DNA of 64,000 nucleotides from Linnemannia schmuckeri. Lineage: Eukaryota; Mortierellomycota; Mortierellomycetes; Mortierellales; Mortierellaceae. The stretch spans positions 62,001 to 126,000 of the forward strand of contig JANATG010000019.1 in NCBI GenBank assembly GCA_029449235.1. The letters are read 5' to 3'. Position numbers and translations under genes: made by a program. Below are positions 46,571 to 59,567 of this stretch, one piece after another; the first letter of the stretch is position 1, and every line of letters begins with the position of its first letter. The notes under the pieces were generated by a model. It was given only the letters and a program-made list of their open reading frames with translations. It was not told the DNA's origin and searched no databases.

Positions 46571-49500
46571 AACAGGATTCTGATTTTTCACGTTATTATC
46601 CGTCCATCCTCCTTCTCTCATCGTTCGCCTCTGTTTTTTGTAGTATCCCTCCCTGTCCTTTGTATCCAATCATATCCTTGACTACCCACTCGACATTCAG
46701 GCCCGTCAATTTGATTCGCTTCTTTCTTTTCTTCTTCTGTGGCATGTCCATAGTCAACACGGTGTTGCCCAAGGACCAAAGGGGTCAACAAACACATGTC
46801 CAACAAGGTACCAAGGCCCATGAAGAACAAGAGACAGGGAATATGTCAACGCATTTTTAGAGTTCAAGGGACCAATCAGATGTCTCCTTTTACATTTTAG
46901 ATGGGTTAGTTGGACCCACTTGTGAACTAAAGGAAACGATAAAATGAAAAAAAAAAAAAAATTGGCATGCACAAACACAAACAAACACTTTCACGCACAG
47001 GCATGCGGAAAAAAGATGGACGGACTGACAGATAGCAGGGATTGGTCAAATGAGAAGTGAGTGAAAGAGGGAAGGAGGATAAATTCGGAGTAGTCTCTAG
47101 TTCGTTCCCTCGTGTGCGTGTTGTGGATGGACTAGAAAAAAGGAGCTAGGAGGGAGGAGAGGACTGGATTTCCGTACGGCGGTTATTTTTTTCTTAACGC
47201 AGAACAAACTGAGCCTTGGAATATAGGCATTCAAAAGTGAACGAAGCTGTGGCATGGAACGAAGCCAAGAAAAGAAACATATGTCCTTTCGCTGTAAAGT
47301 AGAAAAACGCGCATAATCATGAGAAGAAGGCGGACAATCATCATCATCGTAGAAGAGATGGAAGAGGAGGAGCCCCGATAGCAAACAAATAGGTTGGGTT
47401 TGCCTCGGAGTTTTTGCTAGGTATTGCTAGGTATATAGCAATAGGCAGGACTGTGGATGCGACCTGAAGTTGATATATTGAGATACTACTGTTGTACAGA
47501 GTGGACTTTTCTACGGTGCCCTCGGCTTTGCCTGCCGAAGCGTCAGAAAAATATAGGGCAGTACGAGAAGCAAAGTATGCGGAATTGTACATGGACATGT
47601 GCTGTAGATGCAAGATGTGGAGAAAAGGGGTAAGGGGAAGATCAAGGGAAAAGATATGGGGTAGAGAGATGAGGAAAGGTGGCCTGATGATTGCAAAAGG
47701 CCTTCTAGCCGGGTGTTACTAGTGATGCATGAGAGTTTGGTTTTGGGCGAAGGAGAACAAAGAAGATGAAGATGGAAAGGGGAGAAGTGTAGTAGTAACG
47801 GTCTCGTAAAACAACATTGTGTAGTCCATCATAAACGAAGTTGGGGGAGGATAACCGAAGATATCAACCGACTGCGTGGATTTGCGGATGTGGAGCAGGT
47901 TAGAAAAAACAGTAAGTATAAACACAAACACAGACAAGCAAACAAGCAAACAAACAAACAAACAAACAAAGAAACACACAAACAACACGGATACGAGCAT
48001 AAAAGGTAAAACAACATCAATAACACAAAGGAGGCACAGACTGGCAACAGCTCAACAGTTAACCCCATTGTTCTTTTTGAGTTCTTCCCATCATGCTCTT
48101 GCATCTTGAGGGTTAACTTGGATAACGCATACGCATAGAGTCAAGCAAGCCGAGCCGCACGCACACTTAGAGAAAATACTTTGATATGGTTTTCGAGGCT
48201 AATGAAAACAATGAAGTCGTCCTCTCTTCAATCTGACTTTGCTCGCTCACCCGTGCTCCTAATCCCTAGGCTAGTTTACTTCTTACTTGTCAAGGTTACA
48301 GTTTGAGAAAGCCAGGCCAACAAAGCAACACCGCGGCTTTTTTCTATTCCTTCTCATTCCCTTGGCCGTTGTCCACTACTCTATTAGCCATGATACTCTT
48401 TTTGTGTTCAGTTATCATTTCTCCCTTTTCTCTTTCTCACTTCCTTTCACTCTAAGAGCACTGGGGTTTAAGAAAACGGCGGCTGGAGAGGCAGGCACGT
48501 TATTGTGGGGAGTATGAAGAATGAAGGAGTAGAAGGGGAATGTAAGCCACAGACTGGATTTTTAACAAACTCTGCCTAAAGTGTGAGAGCATCCCGCTTC
48601 AAAACGGCTCGTGTAAGGCGCCGTCTTTGTATTGTATGCCGTGTGTGTGTTCCGTGTGTGTTACTGTAATAGTTTACTGCTGCCAATGTGGAGCTCTACT
48701 AAATAAATACGCTCAGCCGGGGTCTACTATTCTCTATCCACACGCAACAATATGAGAATACAGGTTTGTTTGCGAGTAAATGAGTGTGTTTGTTGTGTGT
48801 TTGTCAGCTTCGTGAAACTGTAACTCGAGGGGTCCATCCGTTCGTAGCTCGTGGGGCGAACTTGCATGTGGAGGAGGAGTAAGTTATTTTGAACTTTCAA
48901 ATGGGTAATGAGTTCACATAAAGCCAAAGTCGAGAGAGCGCGAGTGTGTATGTGAGTGTGAGTGTGAGCATGCTAACCATTGACACTTTCTGTAGTAGGT
49001 AGAAGAAGGAACATCCACACTCTTGCTTGCTTCACTTTGCTCCTGCCGTGTCTGTCTAGGTGTATTGTTGGCTGACTGGCTGTCGTGCTTGTCGAATACA
49101 TGTGCTGGTGTTTATTTCCGGTTAGCAATCAATACTCATTCACGGAAAACAATAGAGCGCTTGCTGACCATAAATGACTATAAACAACAACAGTAGCCGT
49201 GTATAAGTGAATGCCCTTTCGCCTATCCGTGTGCCAGCGAGCGTGCAGTGTGTCAATCAACAATTACCATGCGTTGCTAAATTCGCGTTAAACAATCGAC
49301 GAATAGGAAATTGTGCCTGAATGTATTGTCCTCCTTTTGTTTTGTTGACAACTTTCGTCATGGAGTCGATTAATTATCGAGGGCACTGGGCACACACCAC
49401 CCACCAACCCCCTTCCATGGCTGTTTTTGTTTGCAGTACCTAAATTCAAAATGATTGAGGGTTTGTGTTTTTTGTTTCCTTTGTTTTCTGATTAGAGTAT

Positions 49501-52141
49501 CATCGACGTTGTAAACAAGCAGCAACGCACAATTAATAACTAGACACCAAAAAAACAAACAGCAAGAAGAATGGAAGGAACACGAAACACAAAAAGTGTT
49601 AATAAGAATTAAGCCGGGCTAAAGTGTTTTGGTTTTCTGTAAGACCCTTGGATCGCACTCACAGGAGGTAGTTTTGGTGAGATCCAGAAAACCTCAGTCG
49701 TTCAATTGGGAGGCTTCGGACACATATACATACACGCATACTCCTGGACCAAACAAGCAAGTAAAGACAGGCAAAGGATCCCAAGTAGCTAATCGGGGAG
49801 AGAGTAGAGCTATTTGGGAATCAGCAAGGGGAAAAAAAAAAGGGATAATCCTGTTCGGAGATCGGTGCGAATCCCTATTGCCTGAAAACTCCTCTCCTCA
49901 ATGCCCCGACAAGGAGAGAAAGGCAAAGAGAGAATAGGATTGAGACAAATGTATGTGATTTATCTAAAAGTAGTGGGAGGCCAGTGCCCCCGAACAAAGA
50001 GAGAGTAAGCCCTCTTAGAGGTTACCGATGCTGGGTTTGAGAAGAAAAGGTCAGGCCAGGCCAGGTCAGATACGGGCTATGGTTGGATGGAACGAACAAG
50101 AAAAAAAGAAGAAAAAGAGTTTCTTATTTTTTTTTTCTTGGTTGAGGTGATCGAAACTCCTCCACAACACTATTTTGTTAGCGTTTCGTTGTTTCGCTTG
50201 TCCGCTCATTGCGCCATTCCTTCTTTCGCTCTTGTTGTGCTGTCGGCAGAGAAGAAAAAAGGGGGCTGTGGGACGGTTGGCACAAAGAAGAAAAGGAAAG
50301 CAAAGAAACAAAGAAGAAACAAAGGCAAAGAAAAAGGTGAGGGTGGACTCGGAAGGAAGAAATGATGCTGATGAGAAAAAAAAAAAAAAAAAAAAAAAAA
50401 AACAGAAGCAGGGGGTCTCCGACACGGACAGGGGGCAGGGGTATGAGCGTGTGTTTAGTGAGTGATGGTGATCAAAAGGGTGAAACCGATTGAGCGCAAA
50501 AAGGTGATTGAATAAGAAAAAAAATATATTTCTGATTTGTGATATCAATTCAAATCGTTGATACGATGATGATATCGGGGTATCCAGGCACGTGTAGGAC
50601 ACTTGGGGAATCACATCCGACCGATTGCCTCGCCTTGCTTTGCTTTGCTTCTTGCATCTTGGCTCTGTTTACCCCTTGACACTCACATATGGGAGTACTG
50701 CGTGTGCTTGTGCGGAGTTGATTCAATTCACACCATCCAAAAGGGCAAACAACAATCCGAGCGTGTGCAATCCACATGTCGCCTCCTCTATGCTCCCCCT
50801 TTTTCCAAAAGATATGAAATAGCCCAAGAAGAGATAACTGAGAGCTGAAGCTGAATTGAATAGAATAGCGAGAAAAAGAGTGTGGCTGCCATGTGAAAGT
50901 ATTGGTGACATGCAAATAGCACGCTATCACCATGCTATCCCCGTGTAAGAAAGAAAAATATCAGAGCATGATCCTCAATTCTATGCCCTCTGTCCCCATC
51001 ATATCGTTCGTGATATGTCCTTCTCACCACCCCCAAAGGATTTCCTTCTAGTTGCTGTATCTTGGCTGCCCTCTTTTTTCTTTCTCTTCTCGCTCTCTTT
51101 CTCCCTCCTCTTCTTCTTCTCTCTTTCCCTCTTCTTTTTCTTAACTGTCCAACTGCCATCACTTCATTCTCATTCCCTTTTGTCTTCTTCATTCGCCTTC
51201 CTTTCCTTCGTTCATTCGCTTGATCGGATCTCTCCTTCTTTCGCTCTCACACACTCGCACTCACCTCTCTCACCTCTACACTTCATTCAACCGACCAACC
51301 GACCAACCGACCGAACTCTTCTTCGCACACTCACCTCTTTCTTTCTTCCTTCCTTTCCTCTCCCTCTCCCTCTCTCTCTCTCTCTCACACACACATACAC
51401 ACAGTTACCCTCTCTTTTTCTACCCTCACAACCACCCATTGTCCAACAACAACAACAACAACAACCACACCCACAACCACAACCACTTCTCCTCTTCCTC
51501 CCCTTCGCTCCACTAGGTAAGCACCACCACCATTACTTCCCTTCAATCGATACTACAACATCCTACACACTTTTTTTTCCCACCCGTTTGTTTTCTAAAG
51601 AACACACAACACAACAACCGACAAACACACATATATATGTATATATATACACCATCATACTCTTCTCTATCCCATTGATTATTTATCTCTTGGGGTTGAA
51701 CGTATAACATATACAAACGATGTTGATATTCCTTGAGCGTGATAATTAAAATGTGGTCTGCCCACATCTGCATTTCGCCCTTTTCCTTCTCTCGTTCCTG
51801 TTCTTTCTACGCACTCTCTCACGCTCTCTCAGTTGTCCCAACAACACAACAACACAACAACAACACAACAACGTAGAGGAATTTTATTTGGCATATGCTC
51901 CTGTCTACACTCTTTCGCTCGCTATTTCTCGGCACACATGAACAACATCGCAAACAACAATCAAAGCTCGATACAATAGGAAATAAGAGTGTTGAAAAAC
52001 AAGACATTAACACCAAACATTGTCCTCTCTTTCCTTCTCATTTTTCCTTCTCCCCTCCTTTCTTCGTTTCACATCACCACCACCATCACCACATCAACAA
52101 CACAACAGATCCAAACAAACACCACACTTCACATTAAAAAG
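46030..52141. other. 6-kb gene-poor stretch, including the OPI1 upstream region
   Basis: No gene could be supported. Notable content: A-rich homopolymers at 46541-46568 and 50376-50402, T runs near 46292-46310, a CAAA-type microsatellite at 47937-47970, and GT-rich patches at 48636-48660 and 48940-48970. A pyrimidine-rich then CA/CAA-rich leader extends over 51015-51520, with AGGTAAGCACC at about 51515 as a plausible 5' UTR donor. The long frames in this stretch are translations of these simple repeats. Confidence 0.5.
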
Positions 52142-54762
52142 ATGCCGACAGCCAAGGATCACTCCAAGGCTCAGCCAATGTCCATATCGCAGTTGTGCCA
52201 ACAGGACTCTGACAACGACATCCACTCCAAACACGATCTCGATCAGGATCCACTCGACCTCAACTCGGGCGACGAGTCTGATTCTCACTATCAATCTTAC
52301 CGCCGTCACCGTCAACAAGCTCTCTATAACAACAACAATGGTTACAGCGAAGCATCCGATATGGAAGAGAACAATTATCACCAGCAGCAGCACCATCATC
52401 GTACCATGACGGACAACAACAGCCAACCAGATTCTGCTGAGCAACTGGCTGCAGAGGCCCTTGGCGATATGGCCAACGCCTCTCGTGCCGATCCGGCTTC
52501 TTACGCGGCCCCTGCTGGCCCCTTCATGTCCCGCATGACTAGCCTCCCTCTCGTCAACTCTGCTATGAGCTCTGCCCTCAAGGCATATGAGAACACCAAG
52601 CAGAACAGCAAAGTCATGAAGGTAACCACAGCTGATGGATACATGCCAATGCCAGTGCTAATGCTAATGCAATTTTGCATCAATGAATATTTTTCAGGAT
52701 TGTATGATAACCCTTTTCCTATTTTCCTTATTACCAATTTAATTGCGACATAGTATGGTGCGGAGATGGTAGAATCAAGCGTCAAGTCCCTGTCAAAGCC
52801 GGTCTTTGAGAAACTCGAGCCCAAGCTTGGACAACTTGACGATTTCGCGTGCCGCCAGCTCGATAAGGTACACCATTCATATGCCATGTGCAATCGTATC
52901 TGAGATATGCAATGCGTTCATTTCTTTTGCTATCTTTATTTTTTTTTTTTTTTGGACGATCTATTCTCCCATTGGCTCCCTGACCGTCTTCTTTTTACTT
53001 ACCCACATGCCATTTTTTACATCTTCTTTTTGCCTCCCTCTTCATCTCCTTCACCTGCTTGCCTGCATGCTTGCATATGCAATGATACGAACACCCCCCT
53101 TCTAGTTTGAAAAGGTCTATCCAAAAACCTCCGATGCCCAGCCCTTCCCTTCGCCCACCGACTCGGCCAGATCCTCCAACGATCTCCACCGTCCAGACTC
53201 GGGATACAGCATCAACAACTACTTTGCCCACCGGTCACGCGGCGACAGCATCGACAGCACTTCCTCTGCTGCTAGCTCCCGTCCCAGCTTTGACGTCCTC
53301 CGCTCCCGCAACACCCGCCACGAAGATGGTTAGTCAAACCTTTCTCCTATTCTTGTTCGCTTGCACACACGCACCTTGAATTGCTTACCATTGACATTAC
53401 CTAACCCTCACAAACCTTTGACATATAACAACAGCAACGATGAAGCATAGATCAGACGCTCAGCGCTCACACAACTCATCGACATCATCATTCCACTTCG
53501 CCACCCCACAATCCACATCCAACGGACACTACCCATACCAGCAGCAACAACAGCAGCAGCAACAGCAGGTCGGACCACAAGGCACCGCTGGTTCCCAGCA
53601 GCAGTTCTCTGGCTGGAAGGGAGTTGTGGCGTCCGTTGGCTCGGCATCCGCTGCCGGTGTCGCCATCTTTAGCGAGGAGAGCATGAAGAGTTTGAAGTAC
53701 TGCCTCCAATGGCTTCAGTATGCCGTCCAGCACATTGACCACCAGATTGGTTTGCTCCGTGCCTTCCTCGCCTCGCTTGCTGGATCCTCTCAAAACACCG
53801 AGATTGTCCCCTCAACGGCAGCCTCCACCTTGGCCTCGATCAAGAAGGAAGTTGTTGAGACCCTACGCAAAGTCATCAGCATTGTCTCTCGGTATGCTGG
53901 TGCCGCCCTTCCTGACCCTGCCAAGATCAGTGTCCGTCAGTTTATTCTCTCCATGCCTGTCCGCTGGGCCACCCTGAACAACGAATCGGTTCCCTCGACC
54001 CCTATCGGCTCTCCCTCCTTGGGACCTGTTGACCGCTCTGCTGATGACATTGCTGCTCTTCACGACACTTCAGAGCGTGCAGCCCGCGTTCTCGTCCTTG
54101 CCAACGAGTCCTCGGACATGCTCCGCTCTGTCTCGTCCATTTTCAAGGACTCTGTCGAGAAGGCCGAGAACTGGATGGACAAGCTTCGCTATGTCGGCAT
54201 GACCCCCCAGAACAGCGAGGGTCTGCCCAGCTGGGCCCCTACTGGTTTCCCCGGTGCCCCCGCTGGCGGTACCATGCCTGGAGGATTCCCAGGCTCTGGG
54301 CTTGAGCAATACTCTCTCCGTCAATCCCAGCCTCACCCTGCCAGCACCAATAACCACCACTCTCATGGCTATGCCACCCCCAAGGGATCACCCACGAGGA
54401 GCCTCAAGTCTTCTCCTCGTCTCGGATCTCCTAATGCCAACCACTACAACCGCCATGCCTACCGCCAAAAGAGCGTCATGTCTGGCGATGAGGACTCTGC
54501 GTCCGAGTCCGAGGGTTCGCACAGTCCTCTTGGAGCCATGGATGACGACAGCTCGTTTGACGAAGAGGATCCCTTCTCGCTCGGAGCTGGCGCCACCAAT
54601 GGCCATGGACCCATGAAGCGCAGCATGGGATCCTTCACCCACAACCAAGGCAATGCTGTTCGCCGCCGCAAGAAGCGTGGCGAGAGCGCCGAGGTTGTGG
54701 CCGGTCTGGGACTCGCCATCCCTGCTGGCAATGGGCATGCTGTCAAGCAAGAGCCCATGTAA
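52142..54762 (+). CDS. OPI1: Opi1-family transcriptional regulator of phospholipid genes
   Basis: Four exons: 52142-52621, 52754-52867, 53106-53328, 53435-54762; 714 residues. The frame stays open upstream to 51989, but the leader-like sequence there argues for the ATG at 52142. The Opi1 domain starts near residue 136 with FMSRMTSLPLVNSAMSSALK, YGAEMVESSVKSLSKPV and LDDFACRQLDKFE. It resumes after a disordered insert and a Gln tract (QQQQQQQQQ) with WKGVVASVGSASAAGVAIF, SMKSLKYCLQWLQYAVQHI and VVETLRKVISIVSRYAGAALP. In yeast Opi1 senses phosphatidic acid at the ER and represses INO1 and related genes; conservation of that circuit here is inference. Near the C-terminus a basic run (RRRKKRGE) could be a nuclear signal. 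Confidence 0.93.
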
Positions 54763-55519
54763 TGACCCCACACCGTCTTTACGACATCTTATGAAAATTC
54801 ACTCAACAAGTGCGAGCACAGCAATACGTTTTGCTCTTTTTTTTTTACGTAAAACGTGAGACTGTTGCTCCACAGCATACCAGCGCGAAGCCCCTTGCTT
54901 CGCGTCCACACAAGCATCTCTTCTTCACGCCCTTTTTTTCCCCTTTTTTCCTTTTTTTTTCTTCACGACCCAACTTTGTACTCTAGCTTTCTTTTTCTTT
55001 TACTGTTTTTTTCTTATTCAGTGATTGTACTTTATCACACAGTCCCCGCACTCCCCCTTGTACGATATCGCGTTTACTTTTCTTTTTCTTTTTTTATCCT
55101 TTTTTTTTTCTGTCTTTGCTACCAAACCATTCACAATAAACGCATGAGATGATAGTAAAGAATTCAAGTACTGCTTGAAGGCTGATAGTGACTGAAAAAA
55201 AAAGGGGTGAGATGTATTGTTATGTGCGGCAGTGCAGGTGAATCCACATGAACGAACAATAACTGTCGCATTGGTATCATTGTCGCGAACTCCAGCACTT
55301 TGTTCTAGTCTTCGAAAGAAGTCGCTCGATCCCTCCCCTTTTTTCTGATTTTTCTTTCTTTCTTTCCTCTCCCGCTGCTGTCGTTTCTTTCTCTTTCTGT
55401 CTTTCACATTCAACCTTCCACCTCTCCCCTCAACCCAATATCTCTCTTACCTTTCATCATATCTATCACTTTTCAAACACGAAAAAAAAAAATACTTTCA
55501 ACACACAAAATAAAGAAGA
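54763..55519. other. Intergenic, OPI1 3' flank and next promoter
   Basis: T/CT-rich sequence with no gene. A short inverted repeat AGCGCGAAGCCCC/TTGCTTCGCG lies near 54890-54903. The end is CA-rich leader-like sequence before 55520. Confidence 0.45.
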
Positions 55520-57254
55520 ATGGCAACCACCCGCATGGGCACACGTCTGCCAAGGAGAAAAAGAACATCATCTTCCTCGACGACGAGCTCAACAGTGAAA
55601 TCGATCCTCTTCGGCATCGCAGTGGCCTATGGAGCATCCTATCTGACAGGTGCAATCCAGTTTATGCGGGACTTTGTCCACGACATGGGTCTCTTGCGCG
55701 GAGAGATTGCAAGCCTCAACAGCAACAGTTGTACTCCTGTCGCCTTTTCTTCTAACCAGCAAAGCAAAGAAGAAAAGAGAGATAAGGAGAAGGTTTGGTT
55801 GGAGGGATGTGAAGATGTGCATGTGCATCAGAGGAGTGGGTTGGCGTTTGCGCCGTGTGCGAAGGATGTCGAGTCGAGGAAGGTTTGGTTCCCGCCTGCA
55901 GCCAAGTTGAACAAAGAGGACTCGAGGTTGGATGAGTGGTTGAAAGATGTTCTCGTCGTCTATAATATCGAGGTACTGTACCACATCGGCAACTTCCGTG
56001 CTTTTGTCCTATATTTTCACGTCCACGACTGGTTTGATGTTTGTTCACCTTTTCAATTTATTTATCAAACTCGTTTTTTCCATCTTTTTTCACTTGATGT
56101 AGACTAAGGCTGCACAAGCAATGGAACTAGTTGGGTTCCCTGCCGACATGGACCGACTCTTCCTTGGGATGGACATCTTTGAAGACCCTGTCACCCCTGC
56201 TTCTGAGACGGAAGAGCTGGTACTAACACTTTTCGTAATCAACCACCGCCGGACTGGGAGTGTTGTTGAAGTGTTCGAGTACACCCGCCACAAGGACGAA
56301 AAGGAAAGCGGATCGCTGGGTGTCGTCCGGTATGTCGAGACGATTGCGAGTGACTTGATCAGAACGCCGAACGATGTTGTGGCGATAGGAAGGAGATCGT
56401 TTTATGTGACGAATGATCATTATTATAAGCAGGGATTCATGCGCCACATAGAAGGTATTCAGAGGGATGGTGTCAAAGAGAAGTCTTGTTTTTTCGCATG
56501 GACATGGCCATAAATGCATTTTACTCCTTTTTTTTTCTCACCCTGTTCCGCTGTGCTTTCTCGTTATTGTGTGAACATAGGATTTGGCCGCCGTCCATGG
56601 GGAGATGTGGTCTTTTACTCACCTGAAGCAACATTTATCGCGTACAACGGCATCGCTTCCTCCAACGGCATCACCACCAACTCGAACCGAACCCTCATCT
56701 ATGTCTCTGCCTTTCACGGCGGCACTTTGGACATCTTCCGTCCCGGCTATACCGACACTCCTTCTACATCAGAAAAGAAGGGGACGGTCGAAGATCTCAA
56801 CCGCTTAATATTCGTAGAATCCGTCAAATTGGGCTTTACAAACGACAATGTCTTCTACGACGCGCTCACAGACTCGCTTCTGATCGCGGGGCACTCAAAA
56901 GTCCTCGAACTCGCCGCAGGGTTCGAAGAGCCCGAGGGGGTGCCCATGCAGAGTGCTTCTAAAGTCGTACAAGTGACCCGGAATTGGGCTCAACAACAAC
57001 CGTTTCAGAGGTCATCGTCGTCTTGGTTTTCATTGTCAAGGGTGGGGGATCAGCCAAAGGATCGGTACCTGGTCAAGACAGTGTTGGAGGACAGTGGGAG
57101 GGGGGTTGGTGGAATCTCGACCGCAACGACGGCTGCTTTGTACAGGAGGCGAACGGGTGATGGTCAGGTGAAGGAAGGGGGGGATGTGATGTTGATTGGG
57201 ACTGGGTTCTCGGTGCGTGGGTTGTGGCGGTGTCCTGTTCCTGAGGGTATTTGA
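55520..57254 (+). CDS. Paraoxonase/arylesterase-like (PON family) membrane-anchored protein
   Basis: Three exons: 55520-55972, 56103-56454, 56581-57254; 492 residues. A basic Ser-rich N-terminus precedes one hydrophobic segment (VKSILFGIAVAYGASYL, about residues 26-42), a likely signal anchor. The beta-propeller region has PON-type landmarks: CEDVHVHQRSGLAFAPCAK, ELVLTLFVINHRR, RTPNDVVAIGRRSFYVTND, WGDVVFYSPEATFIAYNGI and FTNDNVFYDALTDSLLIAGH. These include Asn/Asp residues at calcium-site positions of the family. PON enzymes hydrolyse lactones and esters; the substrate here is unknown. It ends close to the retroelement block. Confidence 0.85.
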
Positions 57255-57474
57255 GGAAGGCGGTGAGAACAAAATTCATTTCGAAAATAAAATATAATAT
57301 TCTTAATACATTCAGGTTATGGGTAAACTATTTTGTTTATTGACATACTAGGAAAATTTAACAGCCATTAGAAAATAGGATCTGATAACTGCATTGAAGG
57401 TGACAACACTGCAGGCCCAGAAATCGGACCTAGGAATCGGCCTCAGGGACCATCAGATCTCAGCAAGATTATTG
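57255..57474. other. Short intergenic gap
   Basis: 220 bp between the PON-like gene and the retroelements. It ends in ATTATTGG directly before the first T tract. Nothing else seen. Confidence 0.5.
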
Positions 57475-57556
57475 GTTTTTTTCGTGCAAAATTTTATTTT
57501 CCTAGTAAACAGCTCAAAGGAGGCATTTGATAGCAAAAGAGAGTAACATTCCGAGC

Positions 57557-57559
<3 letters not shown>
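57475..57559 (-). mobile_element. LINE-like 3'-end fragment F5
   Basis: A T tract and ~75 bp resembling the element 3' UTR (CAGCTCAAAGGAGGCATTTGA), cut off where the next T tract starts. It is the smallest of the stacked fragments. Confidence 0.7.
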
Positions 57560-57589
<30 letters not shown>

Positions 57590-59567
57590 CGTTAAACAAC
57601 ATTCCTAGTACCTTTTTTTTTTTTGTACACAATTTTATTTCTCTGACAAACAGTACAAAGGAGGCATTTGGAAGTAAAGGGGACTACAGACCAAACTCTT
57701 CAGTACACCATCCGCCAGTCACAGTCCGATCCGGAGCCTGGCTCTGCGCAACAATTGTCGCTGCTCTTCACAGCAAAAACGGAAGACAAAATAAAACTAG
57801 ATACGAATAAAGGGGATTCTTCCCATCCTCTCCATCAATGACAATTTCCTCCTTCCCAACAGACTATCCAACAGCCGCTCATCAGCTGTGCGTGGTTCCT
57901 TGGTCGCTCCAGGGCAGGTTCGATCCTTATGTGTGGCTAGCGAAGCGCCACACGGGCAGAACCCATCACGTGTGATGTATCCGTATCCTCGACTCCAGTC
58001 ACCTCGGGCGCCGGTGTATTTGGATGTTTTGTCCTTGGCAGAGATACCTTGCATCTGCTCCCACGCGATCGTCATGGAGCATCGTGGTTTCCAGATCAGT
58101 TCTGAGGCCTGCGTCTCCAGGTAGCCAATAAACTTGTGAAGGACCGTCTTGGCAATGGACCGTGGGGTTCTGAAGGCCGAGGACCACTCAGTCAACATGC
58201 TCTTGGTGGTGATTCCGCGAAGAAGGTCCGAAACGTGCCACTTGGGGTTTTCATCACGATCGGGAGCAGGACTACCGCTGTGCACGGCTCGAGCTCCACC
58301 GATAGAAGAGAATCCCCGAATATGATCCGCATCCGAGGGGGACTGCCAGTATATGGGTACTGGCCGTGGTGCTTGACGACCATTGTCAGTCGCTCGCTTG
58401 TGTTCACGCTTCCTGGCGGCATTGTAGCTATTTGTTGCCTGAACGCCCCATTCATCAATCTTGCCCATGGCCTCCTTCCATATCGCAGTGGTTGTCTCAA
58501 CAGTAGAGGGGCATCTCCAGACGTGCTCATTGTCCTCCTCCTCCTGCTTACATTGTCGACACAGGCAGGCTGAGTACAAATCAGACTTCCGAGCCTACAT
58601 GGAGTTCAATGTTGGCAACATTCCATGCAGCTTCTTGATATGATGTGTTCGTTGGTGGGAGTCCTTGCTGTTGCTGTAGAAGGTGAAGACGGCGCGTCTG
58701 TCATGGACATGGGCCAAGGTCGAACTCCATTCCACATCGTCAATGTCCGAGATCGCCCTCTTGACCCGTCTTTGTGATATCCAGACTTGATGATGGCGGA
58801 TTGTCGATTGTTGTTTAAGGAGCTGTCGCAGATCGATTTCGACAAGCCCGCCATTGCAATGTGCAAAGCTCGTAATGTCCGTCTGCTGAGTGAGATCCAC
58901 CACCAAAGGCACCGTAACACTCTGTGCTGCCGCCTTTGCCGCCTGATCCGCTAGCTCATTTCCTTGAATATTGTTGTGTCCCTTGATCCATACCACTTCG
59001 ACTTCGCCTGGCCGAGATTCCACAACCTGCCATAATACCGCCCAGATACCGGCATAAGTGCTCCTGAATCGTTTTCTCGGTAAGGCATCTTGACGATTCT
59101 TCACCATATGATGATACTGTTCCACCACCGACTGGTTGTCCAGTTTGACCACAATGTTTTGTTCCGGAGATGCTGACAGGACTGCGGCTAGTAAGCCCAT
59201 GAGCTCAGACTTGGCCGAGGATGCATGACCGTCCGTTCGTCCTTGTACTGTCAGGGGATTGTCCTGAGTAAGGTCCACCACTCCAAAAGCCAGTGACACG
59301 TCGGATGTTCCTGAGTTTAGAAGAGATCCATCCGAGTACAAAACTCGGGGGGTGGAGTTGTCTACTGGTGTGTCCTGTATTGTTCGCATGGACGCTGCTT
59401 CCGCCGGTGAGAGACAAAGTGGGCCAAAGGTTGTGGTGAGGGGGCCTGATGCTGCGAGCGGTTGGACTCGGTACTGTTCTTGCAAAGGGAAGTTCGAGGT
59501 TGTGTCAAAGGCTGATTTGCGTAGTGGTTGAGTCTTCTTGGGCCGTGGCATCGTCTCCTTTTTTTTT
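57560..59567 (-). mobile_element. LINE-like element copy 3 (subfamily A)
   Basis: Left end: a T run (57560-57589), the tag CGTTAAACAACATTCCTAG..., a second T run, then the 3' UTR, exactly the layout of copy 2. It extends further 5' than copy 2 and ends at 59558-59570, where a T run joins the 207-bp tRNA block. The shared tag shows that copies 2 and 3 descend from one source element. Confidence 0.92.
57797..59551 (-). pseudogene. RNase H ORF of copy 3 with one premature stop
   Basis: The frame is open from 59551, stops at TAG 58595-58597, and continues in the same frame to 57797. Copy 2 has CAG at that position, so the stop is a single C-to-T change on the coding strand. The full D-E-D-D RNase H core is present (YSDGSL, SSAKSELMGLL, KLDNQSVV, NELADQAA). 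The 5' part corresponds to the region just before RNase H in copy 1, so this copy is truncated too. Confidence 0.87.

Noticed and set aside
46180..46860. 226-codon plus-strand frame after MBF1
   Set aside because: Translation is Phe/Ser/Lys homopolymer-like with no domain; it is driven by T and A runs in the flank.
51015..51707. 230-codon frame upstream of OPI1
   Set aside because: Composed of Phe/Leu/Ser, Thr-His and poly-Gln from CT and CAA repeats; better explained as a long 5' leader.
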